From contig RAZD01000012.1 of assembly GCA_003612525.1 (NCBI GenBank), positions 38,570-102,569 on the forward strand: 64,000 bases of DNA, in the 5' to 3' direction. Below are positions 32,893 to 42,569 of the stretch, one piece after another. Within the stretch, counting starts at the first letter, position 1; each line of letters begins with the position of its first letter. The translations under genes were made by a program, and so were the position numbers. The notes beneath the pieces are model-generated. The model saw nothing but the letters and a program-made list of their open reading frames with translations, had not been told where the DNA came from and made no database searches. The stretch is from a bacterium C-53. Lineage in GTDB: Bacteria; Bacillota; Clostridia; Lachnospirales; Lachnospiraceae.

Positions 32893-33474
32893 TTAGTTTC
32901 TTCGAAAATAAATATCAAACTTCTCCAGATACCGCTCTGAAAAACTTTTCTTCAATGCCCTGGCAAGCTGGCTTCCAAAATCCAGCGCAAAAATCACCAG
33001 CACAAACTTACAGATTCGCAGTCCAATTGTCATCGAAACCCTGTTCGACAGATGCATAATAAAATTCTGAAGAAATCCGAACAGCATCACCGTATAAAAG
33101 CCCCATGCGATTGTACTCTCCAGACAAATAATTCCCTTGTAATTAAAAGGTTTATCCGAATAATCCCACCACACTTCGCCGAATACTCTGTCCATAAGCC
33201 TGGCAACAAGATATTCAAAAAAGGTCGCAAGCGCCGCTCCCGATATGTATAACCCTATAAAATGTCCGGACATCGGCTGCAATATATAATAAGCTCCCAA
33301 CGCACCGAATCCGTAAATAGGACAGAATGGTCCTTTCGCAAACCCTCTGTTTGTAATTTTTTTATTGCAGAACGACATATAGATGGATTCTACAAGCCAT
33401 CCCAGCATACTATATAAAATAAACCACGAAACAAGATGATACACATCTGTTCCAAGAATCTGTCTGGTCCACAT
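32893..33474 (-). CDS. Putative ABC-transporter-type membrane protein (PF06541 family)
   Basis: 193 residues with about five hydrophobic segments. The N-terminal SWFILYSMLGWLVESIYMSFCNKK, then GFAKGPFCPIYGFGALG and WWDYSDKPFNYKGIICLESTIAWG, are the marks of the family annotated as putative ABC transporter permease or type IV, common in Clostridia and of unknown function. No ATPase gene is adjacent. It starts 58 bp after the rpsU stop. Confidence 0.85.
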   Translation of the reverse strand: MWTRQILGTDVYHLVSWFILYSMLGWLVESIYMSFCNKKITNRGFAKGPFCPIYGFGALGAYYILQPMSGHFIGLYISGAALATFFEYLVARLMDRVFGEVWWDYSDKPFNYKGIICLESTIAWGFYTVMLFGFLQNFIMHLSNRVSMTIGLRICKFVLVIFALDFGSQLARALKKSFSERYLEKFDIYFRRN

Positions 33475-33496
33475 ACAGCTCTCCTCCCTGTCACAG

Positions 33497-33531
33497 AAAA
33501 AGCCCCTGACGAAACGCCAAGGACTTTCTTT
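33497..33531 (-). terminator. Terminator after rpsU
   Basis: On the minus strand an AAG-CCTTG / CAGGGG-CTT hairpin with TTTTT behind it follows the rpsU stop immediately. Confidence 0.7.
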
Positions 33532-33708
33532 TTAGTTATATTTACGCTTACGAGCCGCTTCAGATTTCTTCTTACGTCTTACGCTTGGCTTTTCATAATG
33601 CTCTCTTTTACGGATCTCCTGCTGGATCCCCGCTTTAGCGCAGTTTCGTTTGAAACGGCGTAAAGCACTGTCTAAAGTCTCATTTTCTTTAACGATAACG
33701 TTTGACAT
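33532..33708 (-). CDS. rpsU: 30S ribosomal protein S21
   Basis: 58 residues: N-terminal [20 protein letters not shown], a [18 protein letters not shown] helix, and a basic tail of Lys and Arg. This is the usual length of bS21, which binds near the 16S rRNA 3' end and takes part in start-site recognition. GGGAGG lies about 14 bases before the ATG, farther than usual. It lies between alaS and the PF06541 gene. Confidence 0.97.
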   Translation of the reverse strand: MSNVIVKENETLDSALRRFKRNCAKAGIQQEIRKREHYEKPSVRRKKKSEAARKRKYN

Positions 33709-33883
33709 ACTCTCGCACCCGACCTCCCTTCAGTCCACTCAAGTATCACGACTGATTGGGTATTTTTTGTATGTATATCACATACACATAAGATTATACC
33801 ACAATTTCATGATTCGTCAACTATTTTTCACACTTTTTTATCACTTTTTTCAATTTTTTTATTTTGACCTACTTCGCATCCTG

Positions 33884-36523
33884 TTATTTGATCTGAGATT
33901 CGAGCATCTTCTCCGCCTGTGCCATAGCATCTTTTATGCCGGCCGGATTTTTACCACCCGCCTGTGCCATATTCGGACGTCCGCCTCCGCCTCCGCCAAC
34001 AAGCGGTGCAATTCCCTTGATCAGGTTCCCCGCATGAGCGCCCTGTTTCATTGCGCCATCTGTAGCCATAACAACAAGATTCACTTTCCCTTCCATCTCG
34101 GAAATCAGAACCACAACGCCTTCTCCAAGCTTTTCTTTTAATTGATCCCCCAGATCACGAAGCCCGTTCATATCCACACCCTGCATGGAAGACGCCAGAA
34201 ACTTCACACCACTTATCTCTTTCACCTGATCCATGACATCACCAAGCGCCTCTTTCGCCGCTTTGCTCTTAAGCGCTTCATTTTCACTTTGCAGCGTTTT
34301 CAATTCCGCCATTAGGTGCTCGCACCTATCTACCAATGCTGCCGGAGACGTCTTTACTGCCTTTGCCGCACGATTGATTTCTTCCTCAAGTTCCCGATAA
34401 TATCGGAACACGCCGGCGCCGGTAAGCGCTTCGATACGGCGCACGCCCGCTGCCACACCGCTTTCGGAGAGAATCTTAAAAGTTGTAATCACACCTGTAC
34501 CCGCCACATGCGTACCACCGCACAGTTCCGTTGAGAAATCCCCCATTTTAACAACGCGTACAGTCTCACCATATTTCTCGCCGAATAATGCCATTGCGCC
34601 CGTCTTCTTCGCATCCTCAATGCTCATGACATCCGTACATACCGCAAGATTTTCCGCAATCTTCCCATTCACAATCTCTTCCACTTTTTCGATCTCTTCC
34701 GCTGTCATTGCCTGAAAATGACTGAAGTCAAAGCGAAGCCGTTCAGCGTCCACATAAGACCCGGCCTGCTCTACATGAGAACCAAGCACGGTACGCAACG
34801 CCTTCTGTAAGAGGTGCGTTGCACTATGGTTTTTACAGGTATCCGCCCGAAGCGTCGCATCGACTGAAAGTACGGCTTTGTCGCCCTTTTTCAGCATGCC
34901 TCTTGTCACCTTACCGATATGCCCGATCTTCCCGCCTAAAAGCTTCACGGTATCTTCTACGACAAATTCGCCGTCCTGTACTGTAACCACACCTTTATCG
35001 CCGCACTGACCGCCCATCGTTGCATAGAAAGGAGTCTCATCCGTGATAATGGTTCCTATCTCTCCTTCCGTCAGAGCATCAACAATTTCCGTCTCTGTTG
35101 TAAGAACTGTAATTAACGACTCATATGTCAGTCTGTCGTACCCTACAAAAACGGATGTAACAGTCGGATCAATCGACTCATAAACCGTCACGTCAGCACC
35201 CATGTAATTTGTAACCTTGCGGGCTTTTCTCGCTTTTTCCTTCTGCTCCTGCATCATTCTGCCAAAGCCTTCCTCATCAATTGTCATTCCCTTTTCTTCG
35301 AGAATTTCCTTTGTCAGATCAAGCGGAAAACCATACGTATCATAGAGTTTAAATGCATCTTCACCGGAAAGCTCTTTCTTTCCTTCCTTTATAAGCAAGT
35401 CCTCCAAATCCGTCAGAATCGAAAGCCCCTGGTCGATCGTCTTATTAAATTTATTCTCTTCCTGCGTCAGATTATTCAAAATGAATTCCCGCTTCTCTTC
35501 AAGTTCCGGATATCCGTCCTTTGAACCTTCAATCACAGTCTTTCCAAGTTCAGCAAGAAATGTTCCCTGAATCCCCAGCAGACGCCCATGACGCGCCGCA
35601 CGGCGGATAATTCGTCTCAGAACATATCCTCTTCCTTCATTTGTGGGAAGAATGCCGTCAGAAATCATAAACGTCGCCGAACGGATATGGTCCGTAATCA
35701 GACGGATGGAAACATCCGCCTCTTCCTTTTCCTTATATTTTACGCCTGCCATCTCACAGACCTTGTCCCTCAGCGCGCAGACCGTATCCACATCGAAGAT
35801 AGAATCCACATCCTGAACGACAACCGCCAGACGTTCAAGCCCCATACCGGTATCGATATTTTTCTGTACAAGCTCAGTATAATTTCCCTTCCCGTCATTG
35901 TCAAACTGTGTAAACACATTATTCCAGACCTCAATATAACGGTCACATTCACACCCTACGGTACAGTCCGGCCTGCCACATCCATACTTTTCTCCTCTGT
36001 CATAATAAATCTCCGAACAGGGGCCGCAGGGACCGGAACCATGCTCCCAGAAATTATCTTCCTTTCCAAACCGGAAAATACGCTCAGGCGCGATTCCGAT
36101 CTTTTGATTCCATATTTCAAATGCTTCCTCATCATTTTCATAAATAGAAGGATAGAGCCTTTCAGGGTCCAGTCCCACTGTTTCCGTAAGAAACTCCCAG
36201 CTCCACGCAATTGCTTCCTTCTTAAAATAATCTCCAAACGAAAAATTCCCGAGCATCTCAAAAAATGTACCGTGGCGTGCGGTCTTTCCCACATTTTCAA
36301 TATCGCCTGTGCGGATACATTTCTGACATGTCGTAACTCTTCTCTTCGGCGGGATTTCCTGCCCTGTAAAATATGGCTTTAACGGAGCCATGCCCGAATT
36401 GATTAAAAGAAGGCTGTTATCATTATGCGGAACCAGAGAAAAACTCTTCATCGCCAAATGATCTTTACTCTCAAAGAATTCCAAAAACATTCTTCTCAGT
36501 TCGTTCACACCGTACTTTTTCAC
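33884..36523 (-). CDS. alaS: Alanyl-tRNA synthetase
   Basis: 879 residues, the normal length. The catalytic class II core is at the N-terminus (MKSFSLVPHNDNSLLLINSGM, motif 2 near TCQKCIRTGDIENVG), followed by the tRNA-recognition part. The editing domain carries the zinc-binding HSATH (CKNHSATHLL) and CGGTH (LCGGTHV), and the C-Ala/DHHA1 domain ends with LVGGGGGGRPNMAQAGG. The start is the GTG at 36523, preceded by CAGGAGG at nine bases; the longer frame to 36595 would include the promoter. It has a perfect promoter and no T-box leader. Confidence 0.98.
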   Translation of the reverse strand: MKKYGVNELRRMFLEFFESKDHLAMKSFSLVPHNDNSLLLINSGMAPLKPYFTGQEIPPKRRVTTCQKCIRTGDIENVGKTARHGTFFEMLGNFSFGDYFKKEAIAWSWEFLTETVGLDPERLYPSIYENDEEAFEIWNQKIGIAPERIFRFGKEDNFWEHGSGPCGPCSEIYYDRGEKYGCGRPDCTVGCECDRYIEVWNNVFTQFDNDGKGNYTELVQKNIDTGMGLERLAVVVQDVDSIFDVDTVCALRDKVCEMAGVKYKEKEEADVSIRLITDHIRSATFMISDGILPTNEGRGYVLRRIIRRAARHGRLLGIQGTFLAELGKTVIEGSKDGYPELEEKREFILNNLTQEENKFNKTIDQGLSILTDLEDLLIKEGKKELSGEDAFKLYDTYGFPLDLTKEILEEKGMTIDEEGFGRMMQEQKEKARKARKVTNYMGADVTVYESIDPTVTSVFVGYDRLTYESLITVLTTETEIVDALTEGEIGTIITDETPFYATMGGQCGDKGVVTVQDGEFVVEDTVKLLGGKIGHIGKVTRGMLKKGDKAVLSVDATLRADTCKNHSATHLLQKALRTVLGSHVEQAGSYVDAERLRFDFSHFQAMTAEEIEKVEEIVNGKIAENLAVCTDVMSIEDAKKTGAMALFGEKYGETVRVVKMGDFSTELCGGTHVAGTGVITTFKILSESGVAAGVRRIEALTGAGVFRYYRELEEEINRAAKAVKTSPAALVDRCEHLMAELKTLQSENEALKSKAAKEALGDVMDQVKEISGVKFLASSMQGVDMNGLRDLGDQLKEKLGEGVVVLISEMEGKVNLVVMATDGAMKQGAHAGNLIKGIAPLVGGGGGGRPNMAQAGGKNPAGIKDAMAQAEKMLESQIK

Positions 36524-36566
36524 TTGAATTTCCTCCTGAAATTTCTTTAATAGATTAACCTTTTTT

Positions 36567-36595
36567 ATTATAAGGTCACGCACGGCACTTGTCAA
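36567..36595 (-). promoter_or_regulatory. Perfect consensus promoter of alaS
   Basis: Minus strand TTGACA (36590-36595), exactly 17 nt, TATAAT (36567-36572). It begins at the base after the chemoreceptor stop codon. Confidence 0.9.
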
Positions 36596-38086
36596 TCAGG
36601 CATTCAGCTGCTCTGCAAGCCCTGTCAAGCGTTCCGCCTTCTGTATAAGTTCTTCTATAATCTTCTCATTATCAACACATGCTGTATATGTAGTATTCGA
36701 GTGCGCCGCGACTTCCTCCGAAATTGCTGAAATCGTCTGAATGCTCTCCGAAATCACCTGATTCGCCTCATCCAGTTCTAAAACCGCATGTGTCAGTCCT
36801 CTTGAGTTTCTCTCAATATTCTCGGCATTCGCAGAAATCTTTTCAAAGCTTTTCGCAGTTTCCCCTACCGCGTCATTCTGCATCTTCACCTGATGTATCA
36901 TTTCTTCGACAATATCTACCACGGTGCCAATCTCATTTGATACGTTATGAATCAGATCTTCAATTTTCACTGTAGCATCTTTGGTCTGAGCGGCAAGCCC
37001 TGAAATTTCCGATGCAACGACGGCAAATCCTCTTCCTGCCTCTCCCGCCCTTGCCGCCTCGATGGATGCATTCAGTGATAAAAGGCTCGTCTGGGATGTA
37101 ATCTGATCAATCATTTCAGTAATGGAAAACATCTGCTGCATATAGTCCTTCAGCTGTCCCAGTTCCTTTGCAACTTCCCTATTCGTCTGCTCCGTCCGCA
37201 TCACTTGCTCCACCAGATGACCGATGTGACCGTTTCCGGACTCGATCGCTTCCTGCGTCTGTCCCATATTCTCCGCAATCTGACCGGAAGTTTCCTTTAC
37301 CTGTCCAACTCTGTCTGCAATAACATCTGTCTCGGCCAGCTGACGCTGTACCGCCTCCGCCGTATTGCTTGTTCCTCCATTGACTTCCTCCATAGCGCCT
37401 CTTGTATTCTGAATGGATTCCCCAAGCATCGTTATCCGATTGTTCACAACGTCAATTACCTGAGTCATCTCTGAAGAAACGCGAAGGATTCTGTCAAGAA
37501 GCTCTTCCGACCCCTTTCTCGCTTCTTCCGCCCGGTCAACTTCACTCTGGCTCATTCCAAATGATACCTTTGCAGTATAACAGAGAAACGCCACAATGAC
37601 ACCGACCGCTGCAATCTGAATTTCCGCGGAAGCAATTTCCACAGGTTCAAAACCACCTTCATGATAAAACACATAAATATGTATGATATTGACAATGAGA
37701 ACAGCCAGACCGATTTTCAAAGTATAGCGTACATCGTTATACACAGTAATTGCAATCAGCATCGGTATCACATATACAAATGCAAGTACATTATCTGTCG
37801 TAAATATGATCGCCATATAAAACGCTGCATATCCGAATGGAATTATATGTTTCACCATAAAATGCGTTGGATTCTTCTTATAAAATAAAACGGCAAGCAG
37901 TGACGGTACATATCCCAAAAGCAGCATCATCATTAAATAAGATACTGTTTTACTCCCTTTAAAAACTTCGATAAGATATGCGACCGACAATAAAGTTACC
38001 GTTATCAGATAGCAAATCAATGCCGCGTGGTTCGATTTTGCCAGACGCATATCGTATAGAATTCCCTGTTCTTCTTCCTTTCTCAT
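36596..38086 (-). CDS. Methyl-accepting chemotaxis protein with multi-helix membrane domain
   Basis: 496 residues. Six hydrophobic helices (about residues 25-180) without a large extracellular domain are followed by a linker and an MCP signalling domain whose tip reads [30 protein letters not shown] (visible as [18 protein letters not shown]). The layout suggests a receptor sensing membrane state or a small permeant signal. The ATG at 38086 follows GGGAG at 11 nt; an ATG seven codons earlier (38107) has a poorer site. It lies between the histidine phosphatase gene and alaS. Confidence 0.92.
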   Translation of the reverse strand: MRKEEEQGILYDMRLAKSNHAALICYLITVTLLSVAYLIEVFKGSKTVSYLMMMLLLGYVPSLLAVLFYKKNPTHFMVKHIIPFGYAAFYMAIIFTTDNVLAFVYVIPMLIAITVYNDVRYTLKIGLAVLIVNIIHIYVFYHEGGFEPVEIASAEIQIAAVGVIVAFLCYTAKVSFGMSQSEVDRAEEARKGSEELLDRILRVSSEMTQVIDVVNNRITMLGESIQNTRGAMEEVNGGTSNTAEAVQRQLAETDVIADRVGQVKETSGQIAENMGQTQEAIESGNGHIGHLVEQVMRTEQTNREVAKELGQLKDYMQQMFSITEMIDQITSQTSLLSLNASIEAARAGEAGRGFAVVASEISGLAAQTKDATVKIEDLIHNVSNEIGTVVDIVEEMIHQVKMQNDAVGETAKSFEKISANAENIERNSRGLTHAVLELDEANQVISESIQTISAISEEVAAHSNTTYTACVDNEKIIEELIQKAERLTGLAEQLNA

Positions 38087-38139
38087 GTAGCATTTATCTC
38101 CCTTCATTTTTTATTTTCCCATCCACTCATTTTATTCTA

Positions 38140-38757
38140 TCACTTTTTTCCTGCGATAGCATTGCTATAATAATTGTCCTCAACCGTACATGGTTTTGTC
38201 ACCACATAGTTTCCGTCAATCACCTCAATCTCACTTATACCGCAGTTTCCAATGTTCACAGACCAGAACTGGTCGATTCCGTAGCCTCCAATATAGAGAA
38301 GCATCGCATGAATTGCGCCTCCATGAGACAGAACCAGCACCACCTCCTCTTCTTCCGTTTTAATTTCCTCCAGAAACTCACCTACCCTTTTAATCAAACT
38401 CTCAAACCCTTCCGCACCATTACACGGCACATACTTCTGTGGAGCGCTGAAAAAAAATGCAAAGCCTTCGCCCAGACTCGAAAACGGTTTCCCCTCCGCA
38501 TCGCCGAAACCAATTTCCCGTATTCTCGCATCCAGAATAAATTTCTCACGGTCTATGCCGCTTGCAATCTCTCCCGTCTCCACGGCACGAATCAAAGGGC
38601 TGCTGTATATTTTATCAAACGTTATTCCCTTTAACAACTTTGCCGCTTCACGCGCCTGCCGCCTTCCACTGTCATTCAGCGGATTATCAAGCTGCCCCTG
38701 CAGCACTTTGCTTTTGTTTGCGTCCGTTTCCCCATGACGCATCAGATAGATTTTCAT
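38140..38757 (-). CDS. Histidine phosphatase (phosphoglycerate mutase-like)
   Basis: 205 residues. The catalytic LMRHGETDANK at residues 5-15 and the second histidine in VLSHGGAIHAML near residue 145 define the superfamily; SSPLIRAVETGEI carries the phosphate-binding Arg. It may act on a small phosphoester such as alpha-ribazole-P, a sugar phosphate or 3-PGA; the substrate is not clear. GGAGG precedes the ATG at 38757; the 16 upstream in-frame codons are not used. Confidence 0.9.
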   Translation of the reverse strand: MKIYLMRHGETDANKSKVLQGQLDNPLNDSGRRQAREAAKLLKGITFDKIYSSPLIRAVETGEIASGIDREKFILDARIREIGFGDAEGKPFSSLGEGFAFFFSAPQKYVPCNGAEGFESLIKRVGEFLEEIKTEEEEVVLVLSHGGAIHAMLLYIGGYGIDQFWSVNIGNCGISEIEVIDGNYVVTKPCTVEDNYYSNAIAGKK

Positions 38758-38905
38758 AAGAATCCTCCATTCTTGCTCAGCCCGCGAATTTAAACGCAAG
38801 CACAAATCTGCCCGTGATTATTTTTCACAGTAAACTTTCGTTTTGTCCACAAATTATAAGTTTCCCGTGCTATTTTACCACAATACAGAAAGCAGAAACA
38901 ATACC

Positions 38906-38934
38906 TTGCTTTTTTGTTATGATAAGATTATACT
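38906..38934 (+). promoter_or_regulatory. Promoter of the antiporter gene
   Basis: TTGCTT (38906-38911), 17-nt spacer, TATACT (38929-38934), about 40 nt before the start codon. Confidence 0.55.
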
Positions 38935-38976
38935 CTTGTTGAACAAAAGAAATATATGAGGAGTGTGGAATTATTT

Positions 38977-40200
38977 ATGGAATCTTATTCAATTTTGAGG
39001 GACCTTGCGATCATTGTGATCGCCGCAAAATTTTTCGGCCTTCTTGCCAGGAAAATCAATATTCCGCAGGTTGCCGGAGAAATTATCGCAGGACTGATTA
39101 TCGGTCCGTGTATGCTTGGATTTGTGACGCAGACTGACTTTATCACGCAGATGGCGGAACTCGGCGTTGTACTGCTCATGTTCTCCGCGGGCCTTACCAC
39201 AAATCTGCGCGATCTGCTGAAGACAGGCCCTATTGCACTGATGATCGCTCTTGTCGGCGTTCTCGTTCCGCTCGGCGGCGGCTGGCTTCTGTATTCCTGT
39301 TTCTATGGATTCGCACCCGTAGGCGATCTTCATTTTTACAAAGCAGTGTTTATCGGATGTATCATGACGGCGACTTCCGTATCCATCACGGTTCAGGTTT
39401 TAAAAGAACTGGGCCACCTGAAGGAACGTGTCGGCACAACTATTATGAGCGCTGCAATCATTGATGATGTCATCGGCATCATCGTGCTGACTTTTGTCAT
39501 CGGATTTGTAAATCCTAAAGTACAGCCTGTAGACGTTGTGGTCAATACCGCTCTGTTCTTTGTATTTGCACTTGGAGTCGGTTTCCTGTTCTACTATCTG
39601 TTCAAATGGCTGGATACACGCTATCCCCATCAGAGACGTATTCCTATTTTCGGTCTTGCTCTGTGCCTGTCCCTTGCTTACATCGCAGAAACCATATTTG
39701 GAATTGCTGACATCACAGGAGCCTTTGTCGCCGGAATTATTCTTTGCAGCATCAATGATTCCGAGTATATTGCCGAAAAGATGGATATCGGCTCCTACAT
39801 GTTTTTCGGTCCTGTTTTCTTTTCTTCTATTGGAATCAAGACAGAATTCAGCGGAATGACAATTGAATTGCTTTTATTCTCCGTCGGTTTTGTAGTTGTA
39901 GCGCTTTTATGCAAAATTGTTGGATGCGGCCTTATTTCAAGGTGTTTTAAATTCAATCAAAAAGATTCCCTGAAAATAGGCATCGGCATGATGACCCGCG
40001 GGGAAGTCGCCCTGATCGTAGCGCAGAAGGGACTTTCCGTAGGATTGTTGGAACCGGTATTTTTCACCCCGGTTATCCTTCTTATTATCGTATCCTCACT
40101 GGCCACGCCGATTGCGCTGAAATCACTTTACCGCGGTGAACCTTCTGTACAGGATGCTACAAGCATTGGGAATGAAGAAGATTTTGTGGATTCTTATTAA
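38977..40200 (+). CDS. CPA2-type cation:proton antiporter
   Basis: 407 residues with about 12 transmembrane segments and no RCK/TrkA domain. Typical parts are INIPQVAGEIIAGLIIGP, ELGVVLLMFSAGLTTNL, the paired acidic ISAAIIDDVIGII-type segment (MSAAIIDDVIGIIVL), and IGMMTRGEVALIV near the end. It exchanges Na+ or K+ for H+ at the cytoplasmic membrane. I choose the ATG at 38977 (GGAGTGTGG upstream); the ATG at 38956 lacks a ribosome site. The gene is monocistronic and convergent with pyk. Confidence 0.93.
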   Translation: MESYSILRDLAIIVIAAKFFGLLARKINIPQVAGEIIAGLIIGPCMLGFVTQTDFITQMAELGVVLLMFSAGLTTNLRDLLKTGPIALMIALVGVLVPLGGGWLLYSCFYGFAPVGDLHFYKAVFIGCIMTATSVSITVQVLKELGHLKERVGTTIMSAAIIDDVIGIIVLTFVIGFVNPKVQPVDVVVNTALFFVFALGVGFLFYYLFKWLDTRYPHQRRIPIFGLALCLSLAYIAETIFGIADITGAFVAGIILCSINDSEYIAEKMDIGSYMFFGPVFFSSIGIKTEFSGMTIELLLFSVGFVVVALLCKIVGCGLISRCFKFNQKDSLKIGIGMMTRGEVALIVAQKGLSVGLLEPVFFTPVILLIIVSSLATPIALKSLYRGEPSVQDATSIGNEEDFVDSY

Positions 40201-40258
40201 TCCCGTTCTCCACATGCTCTGAATCACCCATCGTATTTATCATCAAGCTCGCCAGCCA

Positions 40259-40302
40259 AAAAGGTGTGTGCCGAACGGAATGTTTCAGCACACATCTTTT
40301 TT
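40259..40302. terminator. Bidirectional terminator between the antiporter gene and pyk
   Basis: AAGGTGTGTGC (40261-40271) pairs with GCACACATCTT (40288-40298) and is flanked by A and T tracts. It serves both convergent genes. Confidence 0.9.
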
Positions 40303-40311
40303 AATTTTTAT

Positions 40312-41742
40312 TTATCTGACAGGTTCTCCGGCAGTCTGTACTTTCAGCATATTCGTTGTTCCTGATTTTCCAAGCGGAAGTCCGGCCGTAATCACAGTTG
40401 TATCTCCTCTTTCGAGACATCCGTTTTTCATTGCCTCATCTACCGCGTGTTCAAACAGCTCAAATGCATCTTCTTTTTCGCTGACAAGAAGTGGAATCAC
40501 TCCCCAGCTTAAATTCAGCTGGCGGCATACATGAGAAAAAGTCGAACATCCGATAATCGGACATGCTGGCCGGAATTTTGATATTCCGCGAACCGTCTTG
40601 CCCGATTTTGTCACTGCAATGATCGCCTTCGCCTCCAAATCATGAGCGGTCATGCATGTTGCATGGGAAATCGCCTCCGTCACATCATTCGAATCCTCAC
40701 TCTCCTGCTGCCGAAAACGCTTCTTATAGTCAATATCATCTTCCGTCCGCTCTGCAATCCTTACCATCGTCCGAACCGCTTCCACCGGATATTTCCCGGC
40801 AGCCGTTTCACCAGACAGCATAATTGCAGATGTGCCGTCATAGATCGCATTCGCAACATCCGTCGCCTCCGCTCTCGTTGGACGCGGATTCTTCATCATG
40901 GAATCCAGCATCTGTGTCGCGGTAATCACCTGCTTTCCTGCACGGTAAACTTTCTTTATAATCATTTTCTGAATAACCGGAACTTCTTCAAGTGGAATTT
41001 CAACTCCCATATCACCTCTTGCCACCATAATTCCATCCGACGCCTCTATAATCTCATCAATGTTTTCCACCCCCTGGGAATTTTCAATTTTGGAAATAAT
41101 CTGGATGGAATTGCAGTTATTCTCAGCAAGAATTCTTCGCACCTCATTTACATCCGCTGCACTCCGAACAAACGATGCTGCAATAAAATCATAGCCTTTT
41201 TCAATGCCGAAGACGATATCGGCTCTGTCTTTGCTGCTTACATACGGCATCGACAGGAATGTGTCAGGTACATTGACACCCTTCTTATTGGAAATCGCAC
41301 CGTCATTGAATACTTCGCAGACAATATCCGTATCTGAAAGCTCCGCCACTTTCATTTCAATCAGCCCGTCATCAATCAGGACTCTTGCTCCAACCTCCAA
41401 ATCCTTCGGCAACCCTTCATAAGTAATGGATACAATCTCTTCAGTGCCCTCCACCTCTCTCGTCGTCAGGGTAAACATCTGACCTTTTTTCAGCTGGACT
41501 TTACCTTTCTTAAATTCTTTCAGGCGGATTTCAGGACCCTTTGTATCAAGGAGTGTGGCAATGTGCTTTCCTGTTGCTTTCCGGATTGCTTCAATTCTAT
41601 CAAACCGCCTTGTATGTTCCTCGTAATCCGCATGCGAGAAATTAAACCTCGCAACATCCATCCCCGCTTCTGCCACTGCTTCCAGTACGCCTTCCTGATC
41701 GGTAGCAGGACCTAACGTACAGACAATTTTTGTTTTTCTCAT
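40312..41742 (-). CDS. pyk: Pyruvate kinase
   Basis: 476 residues, the short form without the C-terminal PEP-utiliser domain. Motifs are RKTKIVCTLGPAT, ARFNFSHADYEEH, LDTKGPEIR, the active-site ISKIENSQGVENIDEI, MVARGDMGVEIP, TATQMLDSMMKNPRPTRAEATDVANAI and SGETAAGKYPVEAV. It converts PEP plus ADP to pyruvate and ATP. GGAGG precedes the ATG. The gene lies behind the long structured leader R4 and downstream of niaR. Confidence 0.98.
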   Translation of the reverse strand: MRKTKIVCTLGPATDQEGVLEAVAEAGMDVARFNFSHADYEEHTRRFDRIEAIRKATGKHIATLLDTKGPEIRLKEFKKGKVQLKKGQMFTLTTREVEGTEEIVSITYEGLPKDLEVGARVLIDDGLIEMKVAELSDTDIVCEVFNDGAISNKKGVNVPDTFLSMPYVSSKDRADIVFGIEKGYDFIAASFVRSAADVNEVRRILAENNCNSIQIISKIENSQGVENIDEIIEASDGIMVARGDMGVEIPLEEVPVIQKMIIKKVYRAGKQVITATQMLDSMMKNPRPTRAEATDVANAIYDGTSAIMLSGETAAGKYPVEAVRTMVRIAERTEDDIDYKKRFRQQESEDSNDVTEAISHATCMTAHDLEAKAIIAVTKSGKTVRGISKFRPACPIIGCSTFSHVCRQLNLSWGVIPLLVSEKEDAFELFEHAVDEAMKNGCLERGDTTVITAGLPLGKSGTTNMLKVQTAGEPVR

Positions 41743-41764
41743 AATCAGCCTCCATATTCATACT

Positions 41765-41925
41765 AACCGCCATGCTGCTGCAAAACTGCAGCATAAATCT
41801 GTGAGGAAAATGCCTGTTTTTCGAAGCGAATTTGTTCGCTGTGGCTTTTCCGGTGTGAGGTTTTGACCCTCCTTATATCCTGCATTTGCAGAATATCCTG
41901 AAACGCTCTTCTTACATCTAGTTTA
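41765..41925 (-). promoter_or_regulatory. Structured leader R4 upstream of pyk
   Basis: The minus strand carries a TGTAAGAAG box, a hairpin TATTCTGC/GCAGGATA, then domain 2 (GGAAAAGCC / GGCATTTTCC with inner AGCGAA/TTCGCT) and domain 3 (TTTATGCTGCA...TGCAGCA). Domains 2 and 3 match leader R2 before scpA with changes on both sides of stems. No clear -35/-10 lies before it. It fills most of the 199-bp niaR-pyk gap. It is not a T-box, c-di-GMP or other riboswitch that I recognise. Confidence 0.5.
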
Positions 41926-41941
41926 ACCGGATTTCGGACTA

Positions 41942-42457
41942 CTACTCCATAAAATGTTTTTTCATAAGTTCCTCTTCAATCAAATCAAGAAGCCGCTCGG
42001 AAGCTGCTTCCACCGTATGATAATGCCATCCTTCTGTCAACTCCAGTAGCGGTTTTCCCTTGCTGTTTTGAAGCTTTTTTGCAAACTCCTCTGCATCCTG
42101 ATGATTATTGATGATCAGATTCACCTGTATCTGTCCATATATCTCATGTTCCACAAACAAATCAAGCACACGCCCGCCAAGTTCCACAATTGTATCAAAT
42201 TCTTCCAAAACCTGCCCGTCGTCGTGATGCACATAGAACACTCTCTCACACCGTCCGTTCGTCCTCTTCCCGGAAAAAAACATATACCCTTTGTTCGTAG
42301 ATAAAATATTCTTATTCTGCACTCTTAAAAGTGCGATATCCTGCACTACGATCTGTCGGCTGACGCCAAGCATTTTCGCCAGTTCATGCCCCGGAACAGG
42401 ATTTTCCGCCGCTCTTAACAGCTCTAATAATTTCTCTCTTCTGTTATCGCCATCCAT
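41942..42457 (-). CDS. niaR: NiaR-type nicotinate-responsive transcriptional repressor
   Basis: 171 residues. An N-terminal HTH_11 winged helix (LLELLRAAENPVPGHELAKMLGVSRQIVVQDIALLR) is followed by a 3H domain named for its conserved histidines, visible in FYVHHDDGQ, FVEHEIYG and EGWHYHTVEA. NiaR binds nicotinic acid and represses NAD salvage and niacin uptake genes. No target gene is in the neighbourhood; it precedes pyk, with the leader R4 between them. Confidence 0.88.
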   Translation of the reverse strand: MDGDNRREKLLELLRAAENPVPGHELAKMLGVSRQIVVQDIALLRVQNKNILSTNKGYMFFSGKRTNGRCERVFYVHHDDGQVLEEFDTIVELGGRVLDLFVEHEIYGQIQVNLIINNHQDAEEFAKKLQNSKGKPLLELTEGWHYHTVEAASERLLDLIEEELMKKHFME

Positions 42458-42569
42458 TTATTGTAAACCGCATCCTTTCCTCCTGTCTATCATGCCATAG
42501 GCGCGGTTATTTTTCAATTATAAAACTAAAATTTCAGAAAATCTTAGTCTAAATCAATCATAAAAATGA

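Noticed and set aside
32757..33059. A 100-codon plus-strand frame over the candidate small RNA
   Set aside because: It runs through a strong terminator and into the convergent gene, with no family resemblance.
13563..41925. Leaders R1-R4 as T-box, c-di-GMP or purine riboswitches
   Set aside because: No T-box AGGGTGG element, no c-di-GMP-I GGGACGCAAAG-type core and no purine-switch loops were found; the downstream genes are unrelated in function.
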